Assembly: GCA_015057715.1 (NCBI GenBank)
Contig: SVDS01000005.1
Span: 18,585 to 82,584, forward strand
DNA from: Paenibacillaceae bacterium
GTDB taxonomy: Bacteria > Bacillota > Clostridia > Lachnospirales > Lachnospiraceae
Reading direction: 5' to 3'
Length of the DNA stretch: 64,000 nt
Below the pieces are notes generated by a model, which saw nothing but the letters and a program-made list of their open reading frames with translations, made no database searches and had not been told where the DNA came from. Every line of letters starts with the position of its first letter. The stretch's first letter is position 1. The translations under genes were made by a program, and so were the position numbers. Of this stretch, positions 1 to 8,564 are shown piece by piece.

Positions 1-1
1 T

Positions 2-757
2 ACCGGCATCGCCATAAATGGAAGATTAAAAAGAGCCAGAATCTATGCAAAGCAGTCCGAAAAACGCATGTATTGTAATTTGGAGGAACTGGCTGCAAGT
101 GTTGGCAAATCACAGGAATATGTATTAAAAGACGTGGAGAAAATGATGAGGCTGGGTATTTTCCCACAGGCACACTTAGACGAGCAGAAAACCTGCCTGA
201 TTTTAAGTGAAGCCACATATAACCAGTATCTGGAGTGCCAGAAAGCGTTAAAAGAGCGGGAGAAAGAGGAAGAACTGAGAAAGATTTCAGATAATGAAAC
301 CCAGGAGAATCAAGCATTACAGGAAATGATGACTCAGGGAAGAAATTATCTAAGAATATTAGAAGAAGCCAATGACGCCATTCCGGGCGAAGTGATTTCC
401 CGAAAAATATCCATGCTGGAGGACGTAATACAGAGGATTTTTGATACTGTTTTAAAACATCCGGAACAAATGGGAGAGATGGAGCAGTTTATGGATTACT
501 ACCTCCCTACAACAGTAAAACTGGTGAATGCTTACCGGGATTTTGACAGCACAGGTATAGAAGGCAATAATATTATCAATGCAAAAAAAGAAATTGAAGG
601 AACTCTTGATACCATCAATCTGGCCTTTGAACGGCTGCTTGATGATCTTTACCAGGATACGGCTATGGACATTACCACGGATGCATCGGTACTCCAGACA
701 ATGTTAAAAAAGAATGGATGGGCCGAAAGTGATTTTACAGGAGGAAATAAAGAATGA
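2..757 (+). CDS. XpaC-family protein (5-bromo-4-chloroindolyl phosphate hydrolysis family), 5' end missing
   Basis: The reading frame is open from base 2, so the gene begins before the window; the first internal ATG is at 68. The visible C-terminal part resembles the XpaC family (PF10112): a basic N-terminal stretch, then a mostly alpha-helical region with a conserved-looking block around the residues ISRKISMLEDVIQRIF and YYLPTTVKLVNAY. No catalytic residues are known for the family, and the historical name comes from a hydrolysis phenotype, so the biochemical role is unknown. Its stop overlaps the start of the TelA gene by four bases (ATGA), the usual xpaC-telA arrangement in Firmicutes, where the pair is linked to envelope-stress and tellurite resistance. 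Family assignment is fairly sure; function is not. Confidence 0.8.
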   Translation, partial: TGIAINGRLKRARIYAKQSEKRMYCNLEELAASVGKSQEYVLKDVEKMMRLGIFPQAHLDEQKTCLILSEATYNQYLECQKALKEREKEEELRKISDNETQENQALQEMMTQGRNYLRILEEANDAIPGEVISRKISMLEDVIQRIFDTVLKHPEQMGEMEQFMDYYLPTTVKLVNAYRDFDSTGIEGNNIINAKKEIEGTLDTINLAFERLLDDLYQDTAMDITTDASVLQTMLKKNGWAESDFTGGNKE

Positions 758-1908
758 GCAAAGATTTGGAAGAGATGATAAAAGAAGCGCCGCAGCTGAC
801 TCTTACACCATTTGATCAGACAGAAGGTGTGAAAGAAGGACATGAACTGACCGAGGCAGTGCCTGTATCCGAACCAGTGCCCGCACCAGAGCTTACGCCA
901 GAGGAAGAACGGCTGGTTTCTGATTTCGCTGATAAAATTAATTTAAAAGATTCCAATATGGTTCTTCAGTATGGCGCAGGAGCGCAAAAAAAGATCGCTG
1001 ATTTTTCTGAGTCCGCACTTGATAATGTAAAATCAAAGGATCTGGGTGAAGTGGGCCAGATGCTCACCAATGTGGTGACAGAGCTAAAAAGCTTTGAAAC
1101 AGAAGGAGAGGAAAAAGGCTTCTTCGGTTTCTTTAAAAAGAGTGCTAACCGCCTTGATAACATGAAAGCAAAGTATGCATCAGCGGAGACTAATGTAAAC
1201 CAGATCTGCAAGATTCTTCAGAATCATCAGATTCAGCTTTTAAAGGACGTCGCCCTTCTGGATAAAATGTATGAGTTAAACACCACATATTTTAAGGAAC
1301 TAACCATGTATATCCTGGCTGGAAAGAGAAAACTTGCAAAAGTTCAGCAGGAAGAGCTCCCTCTTTTAATGGAACGGGCGGCAAAAAGCGGTCTTCCGGA
1401 GGATGCACAGGCAGCCAATGATTTGTCTGCCATGTGCGGACGTTTTGAAAAGAAGATCCATGACCTGGAGCTCACCCGTATGATTTCCATTCAGATGGCG
1501 CCCCAGATCAGACTGGTTCAAAATAATGATACTTTAATGACAGAGAAGATTCAGTCCACCCTTGTCAACACCATTCCTCTGTGGAAGAGTCAGATGGTTC
1601 TAGCCATCGGAATCAATCATTCGGAGCAGGCGGCAAAGGCACAACGAGAAGTGACCGATATGACCAATGAGCTTCTTCGAAAGAATGCAGAAGTGTTAAA
1701 AACTGCAACCATTGAGACGGCGAAAGAGTCAGAGCGTGGAATCGTTGATATGGAAACCCTGAAAAAGACCAATGAATCCCTGATTACAACCCTTGATGAA
1801 GTGGTGCGGATTCAGGCAGAGGGAAGACAAAAACGAAAAGAAGCAGAAGTGGAACTTGCCCGTATGGAAGGGGAATTAAAGACCAAGCTTTTACAGATGA
1901 GCCGATAA
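754..1908 (+). CDS. Toxic anion resistance protein, TelA family
   Basis: A 384-residue soluble protein matching the TelA/KlaA/YaaN family (PF05816) in length and in its long helical body with the segments QIQLLKDVALLDKMYELN and IPLWKSQMVLAIG. An acidic, proline-rich N-terminal tail of about 45 residues precedes the domain. The start at 754 is set by AGGAGGAAATAAAGA just upstream and by the ATGA overlap with the XpaC gene, so the two are translationally coupled. TelA proteins are associated with resistance to tellurite and some cell-wall-active agents, but the mechanism is not established. I see no clear intrinsic terminator behind it; the next element is the leuA promoter. Confidence 0.88.
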   Translation: MSKDLEEMIKEAPQLTLTPFDQTEGVKEGHELTEAVPVSEPVPAPELTPEEERLVSDFADKINLKDSNMVLQYGAGAQKKIADFSESALDNVKSKDLGEVGQMLTNVVTELKSFETEGEEKGFFGFFKKSANRLDNMKAKYASAETNVNQICKILQNHQIQLLKDVALLDKMYELNTTYFKELTMYILAGKRKLAKVQQEELPLLMERAAKSGLPEDAQAANDLSAMCGRFEKKIHDLELTRMISIQMAPQIRLVQNNDTLMTEKIQSTLVNTIPLWKSQMVLAIGINHSEQAAKAQREVTDMTNELLRKNAEVLKTATIETAKESERGIVDMETLKKTNESLITTLDEVVRIQAEGRQKRKEAEVELARMEGELKTKLLQMSR

Positions 1909-1935
1909 AAGATTCTATGGTTTTTAAAGTTTTTG

Positions 1936-1964
1936 TTGTAAGTCATTTTTACTCGTGCTATAAT
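1936..1964 (+). promoter_or_regulatory. Promoter of leuA
   Basis: TTGTAA (1936-1941) and TATAAT (1959-1964) are separated by 17 bases, and TGC directly precedes the -10, giving an extended -10. It leaves a leader of roughly 195 bases before the leuA start. Confidence 0.65.
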
Positions 1965-1974
1965 AGCATAACAC

Positions 1975-2125
1975 TTTACCGTGGTGGTTTGTCAGAGCAC
2001 GGCATGTGATTTTAATGCAAAGGAATGATGACAGATGGGGTTAGACCTTTAAAACCCACGTTGTTCATTGTCAAAAAATACAGCGTGATTTATCGACTCC
2101 AAAGCCTGAACTGATTTTTTTATGA
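1975..2125 (+). promoter_or_regulatory. Structured leader of leuA, unidentified
   Basis: The leader can fold into CCGTG (1979-1983) with CACGG (1998-2002), and a two-part stem with TGACA (2029-2033) pairing TGTCA (2069-2073) around GGGTT (2038-2042) and AACCC (2053-2057). A T-run lies at 2115-2121. A 29-codon reading frame (2025-2114) with four Leu codons, ending just before the T-run, might be a leader peptide, but the Leu codons are not clustered. I do not recognise a T-box specifier or antiterminator motif. Confidence 0.35.
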
Positions 2126-2165
2126 AGGAAATACAGACTAAAAAGGAATATGGAGGAGATCAGAC

Positions 2166-3830
2166 ATGTTGAATTATGAAAGATATAAGCGGGTACCGGT
2201 AGTAGATTATCCGGAAAGACAATGGCCGTGCAGGGAGATTAAGAAAGCGCCGATCTGGTGCAGTGTGGATTTGAGAGATGGAAACCAGGCTCTTATTGAG
2301 CCTATGGTAGTGGAAGAAAAGATTGAGATGTTTAACCTTCTGATTAAACTCGGTTTTAAGGAGATTGAAGTGGGATTTCCTGCTGCTTCCCAGATTGAGT
2401 TTGATTTCTTAAGACAGCTTGTAGAACGGAAACTGATTCCTGATGATGTGGTGATTCAGGTTCTGGTTCAGTGCAGAGAGCATTTGATTAAGAGGACATT
2501 TGAAGCCTTAGAGGGAGTTAAGAAGTCAATCGTTCATATCTACAATTCCACATCTACATTACAGCGTGATGTGGTCTTCCGCAAAGAGATGGATGAGATT
2601 AAGGAGATCGCAATACAGGGAACCCAGTGGGTGAAACAGTATATGCAGGATTTTAAGGGAGAGGTTATGCTTGAATATTCTCCTGAAAGCTTTACCGGAA
2701 CAGAACTTCAATTTGCACTTGATATCTGTACGGCAGTGCAGGAAACCTGGGAAGCCACTCCGGAAAAGAAGATTATTTTCAATCTTCCTTCCACTGTGGA
2801 GATGACAACTCCCAACGTATATGCCGATCAGATTGAATGGATGAATTCCCGGTTCAAAAACCGTGACAGCATTATTTTAAGTGTTCATCCTCACAATGAC
2901 AGAGGAACAGGGATTGCAGCCACTGAGCTGGCTCTTCTTGCAGGTGCTGACCGTGTGGAAGGAACTCTGCTTGGGAATGGAGAACGTACCGGTAATGTGG
3001 ATATTTTGACAGTTGCCTATAATATGTTTTCTCAGGGCATCAATCCGGAACTTCATCTTGAAAATATTCGTGAAATCGTGGATGTTTACGAACGTTGTAC
3101 CAAGATGGAAGTGGAACCCAGACACCCTTATGCAGGAAAACTTGTATTTACTGCATTTTCCGGATCTCATCAGGATGCCATTAACAAAGGCATGCAGGCG
3201 ATGCATGAGAGGAAGAATCCGTTCTGGGAGGTTCCTTATCTTCCTATCGATCCTTCCGATATTGGCAGACAGTATGAGCCGATTGTCAGAATTAACAGCC
3301 AGTCCGGCAAGGGCGGCGTAGCATTTGTTATGGATACCTTCTATGGATTCAAGCTTCCCAAGGGTATGCACAAGGAGTTTGCCGATGTTATTCAGGCAAT
3401 TTCCGAGAAGCAGGGTGAGGTTGCTCCAGAGCAGATTCTGGAAGAATTCAAAAGCTGCTATACCGAGCGGAAGGAACCCATTCATTTCAGAAAGAGCCAG
3501 ATTACAGAGGCAGAGGAAGATGTGGAGTTCTCAACACTTGCCAAAGTCCGCTACACAGACCATGGCGTGGAGAAAGTATTCGAGGGTGTGGGCAACGGAC
3601 CCATCGATGCTGTTCAGAAGGGCCTGGAGAAGGAGCTTGGTATCGAAATCCGTGTGCTGGATTACTACGAGCACGCACTTGCTTCCGGATCTGGGGCGCA
3701 GGCTGCATCATACATCCATTTGCTTGATGTAAAGACCGGAAAGGCTACTTATGGCGTGGGAATCAGTTCCAACATTACCAGAGCGTCTATTCGGGGTATC
3801 TTTAGTGCGGTAAACCGGTTATTTTATTAA
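2166..3830 (+). CDS. leuA: 2-isopropylmalate synthase (long form)
   Basis: Condenses acetyl-CoA with 2-oxoisovalerate, the committed step of leucine synthesis. The 554-residue length and the N-terminal sequence (about residues 15-45 with PERQWP and DLRDGNQAL) fit the type-2 LeuA branch rather than the roughly 510-residue enterobacterial type. The DREAM-like TIM barrel carries the metal ligands in DLRDGNQ (around 35-41) and HPHNDRGTG (around 241-249). From about residue 430 the C-terminal LeuA allosteric domain (PF08502) follows, with GSGAQAASY and the terminal ISSNITRASIRGIFSAVNR, so leucine feedback inhibition is expected. GGAGGA lies 7 bases before the ATG. The gene stands alone behind its own promoter and leader, without other leu genes. 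Confidence 0.95.
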   Translation: MLNYERYKRVPVVDYPERQWPCREIKKAPIWCSVDLRDGNQALIEPMVVEEKIEMFNLLIKLGFKEIEVGFPAASQIEFDFLRQLVERKLIPDDVVIQVLVQCREHLIKRTFEALEGVKKSIVHIYNSTSTLQRDVVFRKEMDEIKEIAIQGTQWVKQYMQDFKGEVMLEYSPESFTGTELQFALDICTAVQETWEATPEKKIIFNLPSTVEMTTPNVYADQIEWMNSRFKNRDSIILSVHPHNDRGTGIAATELALLAGADRVEGTLLGNGERTGNVDILTVAYNMFSQGINPELHLENIREIVDVYERCTKMEVEPRHPYAGKLVFTAFSGSHQDAINKGMQAMHERKNPFWEVPYLPIDPSDIGRQYEPIVRINSQSGKGGVAFVMDTFYGFKLPKGMHKEFADVIQAISEKQGEVAPEQILEEFKSCYTERKEPIHFRKSQITEAEEDVEFSTLAKVRYTDHGVEKVFEGVGNGPIDAVQKGLEKELGIEIRVLDYYEHALASGSGAQAASYIHLLDVKTGKATYGVGISSNITRASIRGIFSAVNRLFY

Positions 3831-3831
3831 T

Positions 3832-3890
3832 ATCAGATAATGAAAGGGATCCAGTCTTTTTTGAGGCAGGATCCCTTTTAGTTATCTGAT
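3832..3890. terminator. Bidirectional terminator between leuA and the GNAT gene
   Basis: A long inverted repeat: ATCAGATAA (3832-3840) pairs TTATCTGAT (3882-3890), and AAAGGGATCC (3843-3852) pairs GGATCCCTTT (3869-3878). The acetyltransferase stop codon lies inside the distal arm, so the element serves both converging genes. Confidence 0.8.
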
Positions 3891-4358
3891 TCTTTTTTCA
3901 AAACAAACAGCTTCATCCCGCCCCTCATATTTCCCATAATTCGGGATGATATGGAAGCCATTTTTAATATAGAAGCTGCATGCACCTGCGTTAATTTTTC
4001 TGGTTTCGCAGATCAGTCTGCTGTATCCAAATTCCAGTGCCTTATTTTCCAGGAAATTCAAGATAGAAGTGCCAACACCAAGCCCCTGTTCTTTTGCATA
4101 CATCCGTTTCAATTCCCCAGTGGAATCGTCTATTGGCCGTATTGCACCGCAGCCTGCTGCAATACTTCCACTTCTTGCAATGACAAAAATAGATTTTTCC
4201 TCTTCCATGTCATTGATTGAAAATGAGGATTCGCCACTGTTTCCGGTTATGTGATTAAGACTTCCGGATAATTCCTTTAGCAGTGACAGAGACTCATCTG
4301 TGTTAATATCAGCCTCCATAACCAGAAGTGTTGTTTTAATATTATTTTTCTCGCTCAT
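3882..4358 (-). CDS. GNAT-family N-acetyltransferase
   Basis: A 158-residue single-domain GNAT protein. The acetyl-CoA pyrophosphate-binding loop is QGLGVG at residues 91-96, preceded by LKRMYAKE (beta4) and followed by the ETRKINAGACSFYIKNGF helix-strand segment typical of motif B. It probably acetylates a small amine or protein terminus; the substrate cannot be read from sequence. A GAGGAG lies about 15 bases upstream of the chosen ATG, rather far. It is monocistronic and converges on leuA across a shared terminator. Confidence 0.85.
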   Translation of the reverse strand: MSEKNNIKTTLLVMEADINTDESLSLLKELSGSLNHITGNSGESSFSINDMEEEKSIFVIARSGSIAAGCGAIRPIDDSTGELKRMYAKEQGLGVGTSILNFLENKALEFGYSRLICETRKINAGACSFYIKNGFHIIPNYGKYEGRDEAVCFEKRIR

Positions 4359-4393
4359 CGTGGTTTAATTCATCTCCTCTCGCATTGATAATA

Positions 4394-4422
4394 ATTATAA
4401 ACCCATTGATTTATTGAAACAA
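4394..4422 (-). promoter_or_regulatory. Promoter of the GNAT gene
   Basis: On the minus strand TTGTTT (4422-4417) and TATAAT (4399-4394) are separated by 17 bases, upstream of the acetyltransferase start at 4358. Confidence 0.5.
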
Positions 4423-4455
4423 TCATTATTTAGAATTCCACTGTTAGAACCGGCG

Positions 4456-4484
4456 TTTACTTTTCTGAAAGACTCTAGTATAAT
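4456..4484 (+). promoter_or_regulatory. Promoter of glf, first of four similar promoters
   Basis: TTTACT (4456-4461), 17-base spacer beginning TTT and ending TAG, TATAAT (4479-4484). The same layout recurs at 5638, 13207 and 14736. Confidence 0.65.
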
Positions 4485-4517
4485 TAATTCAGTTTATAAA
4501 ACGTCAGGAGAGTAAAG

Positions 4518-5627
4518 ATGAAGAAATATGATTATGTGCTTGTCGGAGGTGGTCTCTATTCCGGCGTATTTGCCTATCTGGCCAGGAAACAGGGAAAGAA
4601 ATGCCTGGTCCTTGAGAAAAGAGAACATTTAGGAGGCAATTTGTATTGCGAAGAGACAGAAGGAATCCATGTACACCGGTATGGCGCTCATATTTTCCAT
4701 ACAAGCAACCGTAAGGTATGGCAGTTTGTCAATGAGCTGGCAGAGTTTAACCGGTATACCAATAGTCCCGTTGCCAATTATCTAGGAGAGATGTACAACC
4801 TGCCTTTTAATATGAATACCTTCAGCAAGATGTGGGGGGTGTCGACTCCTGAACAGGCAAAAGCAAAGATTGATGAGCAGAGACAGGTGATTACCAGTGA
4901 GCCGAAGCATCTGGAAGAGCAGGCAATCAGCCTGGTGGGAACGGATATCTATGAAAAACTGGTAAAGGGTTATACGGAAAAACAGTGGGGAAGAGACTGC
5001 AAGGAGCTTCCGGCTTTTATTATTAAGCGCCTTCCGGTACGGTTTACCTATGACAATAATTATTTTAATGACTTATATCAGGGCATTCCCATCGGCGGTT
5101 ATAACGTAATTACAGACAAGCTCTTTGAAGGTTGTGATGTAGAGCTTTGTGTTGATTATTTAGACAACAAGGAGCATTATGACAGTCTTGGAGAGAAAAT
5201 CATATATACCGGAATGATTGATGCTTTCTACGGATACCAGTTTGGTAAGCTGGAATACCGCAGTCTGAAGTTTGACACAGAAACCCTTAATACAGATAAT
5301 TACCAGGGTGTTGCAGTTGTAAACTATACAGACCGTGAAACTCCTTTTACCAGAATTATTGAGCATAAACATTTTGAGTTCGGAACCCAGGATAAGACAG
5401 TTATAACCAGAGAGTATCCCGTTGACTGGAGTGAGGGTATGGAACCTTATTATCCCGTCAATGATGAGACCAATCAGAACTTGTATCAGGCATATGAAAA
5501 ACTTGCCCAAAAAGAGGATCGGGTTATCTTTGGAGGCAGACTGGCAGAATACAAATATTATGATATGGACAAAGTTATTGAATCTGCTTTTAAAATGGCT
5601 GAGTCTGAACTGGGTCTCCTCCCCTAG
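4518..5627 (+). CDS. glf: UDP-galactopyranose mutase
   Basis: A 369-residue flavoenzyme that interconverts UDP-galactopyranose and UDP-galactofuranose, supplying galactofuranose for surface glycans. The N-terminus holds the FAD-binding Rossmann motif (VGGGLYSGVFA, residues 9-19), then EKREHLGGNLY and HRYGAHIFHTS, the family signature. Mid-protein GYTEKQWGRDCKELP and the later TGMIDAFYGYQFGKLEYRSL are also typical. AGGAGAG lies close before the ATG. It opens the polysaccharide locus and implies galactofuranose in the product. Confidence 0.95.
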   Translation: MKKYDYVLVGGGLYSGVFAYLARKQGKKCLVLEKREHLGGNLYCEETEGIHVHRYGAHIFHTSNRKVWQFVNELAEFNRYTNSPVANYLGEMYNLPFNMNTFSKMWGVSTPEQAKAKIDEQRQVITSEPKHLEEQAISLVGTDIYEKLVKGYTEKQWGRDCKELPAFIIKRLPVRFTYDNNYFNDLYQGIPIGGYNVITDKLFEGCDVELCVDYLDNKEHYDSLGEKIIYTGMIDAFYGYQFGKLEYRSLKFDTETLNTDNYQGVAVVNYTDRETPFTRIIEHKHFEFGTQDKTVITREYPVDWSEGMEPYYPVNDETNQNLYQAYEKLAQKEDRVIFGGRLAEYKYYDMDKVIESAFKMAESELGLLP

Positions 5628-5637
5628 CCGCCGGCTG

Positions 5638-5666
5638 TTTACATTTCTAATCAGATATAGTACAAT
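5638..5666 (+). promoter_or_regulatory. Promoter of the GT8 gene and downstream glycosyltransferase genes
   Basis: TTTACA (5638-5643), 17-base spacer starting TTT and ending ATATAG, TACAAT (5661-5666). The spacer ends are shared with the promoter at 13207. Confidence 0.65.
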
Positions 5667-5699
5667 ACAACGATAAAATTGGTATGCGGGGAGGTTATT

Positions 5700-6677
5700 A
5701 TGAATATAGTTTACGCTTCCAACGATAAGTTTGCCAGACACCTTGCAGTTTCTCTCTACTCTCTTCTTGATCGGAATCAAAAGATTGAAACGCTTGATGT
5801 CTGGGTTTTATCCATGGGGTTGTCAAGGGAATCAAAAGACCGCTTATGCGGGATCGCACAGGAATTTGATCGTGAGCTTTCTGTGATTGAACTGGGGAAT
5901 TTAAAAGAACGATTTTCCCATGAGGTGGACACAGGAGGATTTGATTTAAGCATTATGGCCCGCTTGTTTTTAGGAGATGTTCTCCCTGAACATGTGGAAC
6001 GGGTACTTTATCTGGACTGCGATACCGTGATACTGTCTTCTTTGGAAAAATTATGGAAGGCTGATTTAGGTCCGTTCCTGTTAGGCGCTGTCATGGAGCC
6101 AACCATTTATCCTTGTATTAAAGAAGAGATCGGATTAAGACCGGAAGAACCCTATTTTAATTCAGGGGTGCTTTTAATTGATTTAAACCGCTGGAGAGAA
6201 GAGAATGTTCAAAAGAAGCTTCTTGACTTTTACCGATCCAAGGGAGGGAAACTGTTTGCGGGAGATCAGGATACCATTAATGGAAGTTTAAAGGGCAGAA
6301 TCAGACCTCTTTCTCCCCGTTATAATTATTTTACCAACTACCGGTATTTCCATTACAGGCATTTAGTCCGACTGTCTCCGGTGTACGCACTCATTACGGA
6401 AAACGGCTTCCGGGAAGCTGGCAGACATCCGGCGATCCTTCATTTTATGGGGGATGAGAGGCCCTGGAAGGAAGGAAATCTTAATCACTACCGCAGAGCT
6501 TACGACAAGTATCTTGCGAAGACTCCATGGGCAGGAACTCCAAAGGAAAAAGGAAACCGGTTTTATATGGCAGCTTATCATCTTATGAATTACGGCACTT
6601 ATCTGTGTCCTCCGTTACGTGATTTCATCAGCCGCCGTTTTGGAATGAAGCTTGTAAATTCCAGAAAAGGATCTTAA
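5700..6677 (+). CDS. Glycosyltransferase family 8
   Basis: A 325-residue GT8 enzyme. The DXD metal and nucleotide-sugar motif appears as YLDCDTVIL near residue 100, followed by PYFNSGVLLIDLNRW and GDQDTING, all diagnostic of GT8 (LgtC-like retaining glucosyl/galactosyltransferases), and a C-terminal LHFMGDERPW. I choose the ATG at 5700 rather than the in-frame one at 5679 because GGGGAGG ends 6 bases before it and the beta-strand core starts right there (MNIVYASND). The last 60 residues are basic with aromatic patches, as in peripheral membrane enzymes. Donor and acceptor are unknown. Confidence 0.9.
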   Translation: MNIVYASNDKFARHLAVSLYSLLDRNQKIETLDVWVLSMGLSRESKDRLCGIAQEFDRELSVIELGNLKERFSHEVDTGGFDLSIMARLFLGDVLPEHVERVLYLDCDTVILSSLEKLWKADLGPFLLGAVMEPTIYPCIKEEIGLRPEEPYFNSGVLLIDLNRWREENVQKKLLDFYRSKGGKLFAGDQDTINGSLKGRIRPLSPRYNYFTNYRYFHYRHLVRLSPVYALITENGFREAGRHPAILHFMGDERPWKEGNLNHYRRAYDKYLAKTPWAGTPKEKGNRFYMAAYHLMNYGTYLCPPLRDFISRRFGMKLVNSRKGS

Positions 6678-6688
6678 AAGGAGCAGGT

Positions 6689-7585
6689 ATGAATGTAAGT
6701 TGTATCATTTTAAACTACAATGATGCCGATACCACAATAAAACTGGTTCAGGGGATAAAAGACTATTCGTCTCTTGATTCCATTGTTGTGGTGGATAATC
6801 ATTCCACGGATGATTCGGCTGCCAGATTAAAGGATTTGAATGGCGGCAGGGTACACGTGATCAGCTCCTTAAAAAACGGCGGGTATGGGTATGGAAATAA
6901 TCTGGGAATCCGTTATGCTTACAAGGAACTTGGTGCTACACATGTGTTAATTGCCAATCCCGATGTCATGGTTACAGAGGAGACGATTGCTGCCATGAAG
7001 AACGCATTTCTGGCGGATGAAAGTATTGCAGTCACTGCCGCCGTGCCGGTAGATCAAAGTGGCAGGGAAGGACTGCTGGGATGGAAACTGGCTGGTCTGT
7101 TTGCGGATTTGCTTGATACGGGGCTGGTTACACGACGGTTATTGAAACGGTGGCTCACGGATGAACCGGGAAAACGGGCATTTTATCTGACAACACCTGT
7201 GGCAACGGAACGCTGTGTGTGGACGGATGCGGTTCCGGGCTCTCTTTTGCTGGCTGACGTAAAGGCAATGATGGCATGCGGCCTTTATGATGAGGAAGTA
7301 TTTCTTTATTATGAAGAAAAGATTCTTGGGTATCAGTTGAAGAAAAAGGGGTACCGAACACTCCTTCTTCTTGACCGGACTTATCTCCATCTTCATTCCG
7401 TCTCCATTGACAAATCCGTTAGCTCAATCCTGAAAAAACAGGCGCTGCTTCATAAAAGTAAACTTCATTACTATAAAAAATATTTAAAAATAAACCGGTT
7501 TCAGGAATTTGCTGCAAAAGTATTCCTGGAATTTCTCATGTTTGAGATCTGGTTTTTAACAAAGATTCTGGGAATGTCATGGTAA
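6689..7585 (+). CDS. Glycosyltransferase family 2 (rhamnosyltransferase-like)
   Basis: A 298-residue GT-A enzyme. It opens with CIILNYNDADTT and has VVVDNHSTDDSAA (about 33-45), GGYGYGNNLGIRYA and the donor-binding ANPDVMV, a pattern common in rhamnosyl- or N-acetylhexosaminyl-transferases of surface-polysaccharide loci. Downstream VPGSLLLADVKAM and DEEVFLYYEEKILGYQLKKKGYR mark the acceptor half. AAGGAG precedes the ATG; it follows the GT8 gene by 11 bases and overlaps the frame of the next gene, so all are one transcript. Sugar specificity cannot be assigned. Confidence 0.88.
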   Translation: MNVSCIILNYNDADTTIKLVQGIKDYSSLDSIVVVDNHSTDDSAARLKDLNGGRVHVISSLKNGGYGYGNNLGIRYAYKELGATHVLIANPDVMVTEETIAAMKNAFLADESIAVTAAVPVDQSGREGLLGWKLAGLFADLLDTGLVTRRLLKRWLTDEPGKRAFYLTTPVATERCVWTDAVPGSLLLADVKAMMACGLYDEEVFLYYEEKILGYQLKKKGYRTLLLLDRTYLHLHSVSIDKSVSSILKKQALLHKSKLHYYKKYLKINRFQEFAAKVFLEFLMFEIWFLTKILGMSW

Positions 7586-7608
7586 ATGACATGGAAAGAG
7601 GGGATAGA

Positions 7609-8529
7609 ATGATAACTGTACTTTTGGCTGCCTGGAACGGAGAGAGATATCTAAGAGAACAGATGGAATCACTTTTGGAACAGACCAATCAGGAATTTAC
7701 CATTTTAATTTCCGATGACGGTTCCTCTGACAGAACCCCTGAAATCATCTCAGAATATGAAAGCAGATTTCCAGACCGGATAAAAAGCTTAAAGAATTTA
7801 AAACCATCAGGCAGTGCCCGGGACAATTTTTTCCGGCTTTTAAAATCTGCGTCTGATGAGTATCTGATGTTTTGCGATCAGGATGATATATGGCTGCCAG
7901 ATAAAGTAGAGGTTACTTTAAGAGAGATGAAGAAGATGGAAAAGATATGGGGGAAGGATATGCCCATACTGATCCATTCAGATCTCTCTGTTACAGATCA
8001 GGAAGGAACTGTAATTCACCCTTCCATGGCAAGATACCAGAAAATCGGAGTTTTTGATAACCGCACCAGCCATTATCTGGTGGAAAATAATATCACAGGC
8101 AATACCATGATGATTAACTGGTCCTTAAAAAATCTGACGGGGCAGATCCCGGATATCTGTGTTATGCATGACTGGTGGCTGGGCCTTGTGGCAAGCTGTT
8201 TTGGGAAAATTTCCTATATTGATCGTCCGCTGGTTCGCTACCGGCAGCATGATAACAATCAGGTAGGCGCAAAAAGCGGTATGAAACAGCTGTCTGAGAG
8301 ACTGAGCAGACAGGAGAAAGTGCGGGAAAATTACCGTCTCCTGTCGGAACAGGCGAAGTCCTTTGTTTCAATTTACAAACAGTCCATGACTCCTGCTCAG
8401 AGAGATCTGTTTGAAGAATTTATAACTATTTGCCGAAAAAGCAGGGCAGAAAAAATAAAGATTATTTTAAAATACAAATTGTTTAAAAGTACCCGTGTCA
8501 GAACGCTTGGACAGATGTTTTCTATTTAA
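7609..8529 (+). CDS. Glycosyltransferase family 2
   Basis: A 306-residue GT2 enzyme with ISDDGSSDRTPEII (about 34-47) and FCDQDDIWLPDK near residue 88, where DQDD is the metal-binding variant usual in this subgroup. VMHDWWLGLVASCFG and RPLVRYRQHDNNQVG follow, typical of rhamnosyl/galactosyl transferases of capsule clusters. The frame extends upstream to an ATG at 7579 overlapping the preceding gene, but AGAGGGG stands just before the ATG at 7609, where the family core begins (MITVLLAAWNGERYL), so I use 7609. Confidence 0.88.
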   Translation: MITVLLAAWNGERYLREQMESLLEQTNQEFTILISDDGSSDRTPEIISEYESRFPDRIKSLKNLKPSGSARDNFFRLLKSASDEYLMFCDQDDIWLPDKVEVTLREMKKMEKIWGKDMPILIHSDLSVTDQEGTVIHPSMARYQKIGVFDNRTSHYLVENNITGNTMMINWSLKNLTGQIPDICVMHDWWLGLVASCFGKISYIDRPLVRYRQHDNNQVGAKSGMKQLSERLSRQEKVRENYRLLSEQAKSFVSIYKQSMTPAQRDLFEEFITICRKSRAEKIKIILKYKLFKSTRVRTLGQMFSI

Positions 8530-8564
8530 CTGGGCAGTACATGGGAAATGAGGAGAATGGTAGA

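Noticed and set aside
2877-3485. A 202-residue minus-strand frame opposite leuA
   Set aside because: It mirrors conserved leuA codons and has no start signal or family resemblance.
5679-5699. Upstream start for the GT8 protein
   Set aside because: The ribosome site GGGGAGG lies inside this extension and directs the start at 5700.
5160-5780. A 206-residue minus-strand frame across glf and the GT8 start
   Set aside because: It covers the end of glf and the promoter at 5638; no ribosome site is seen.
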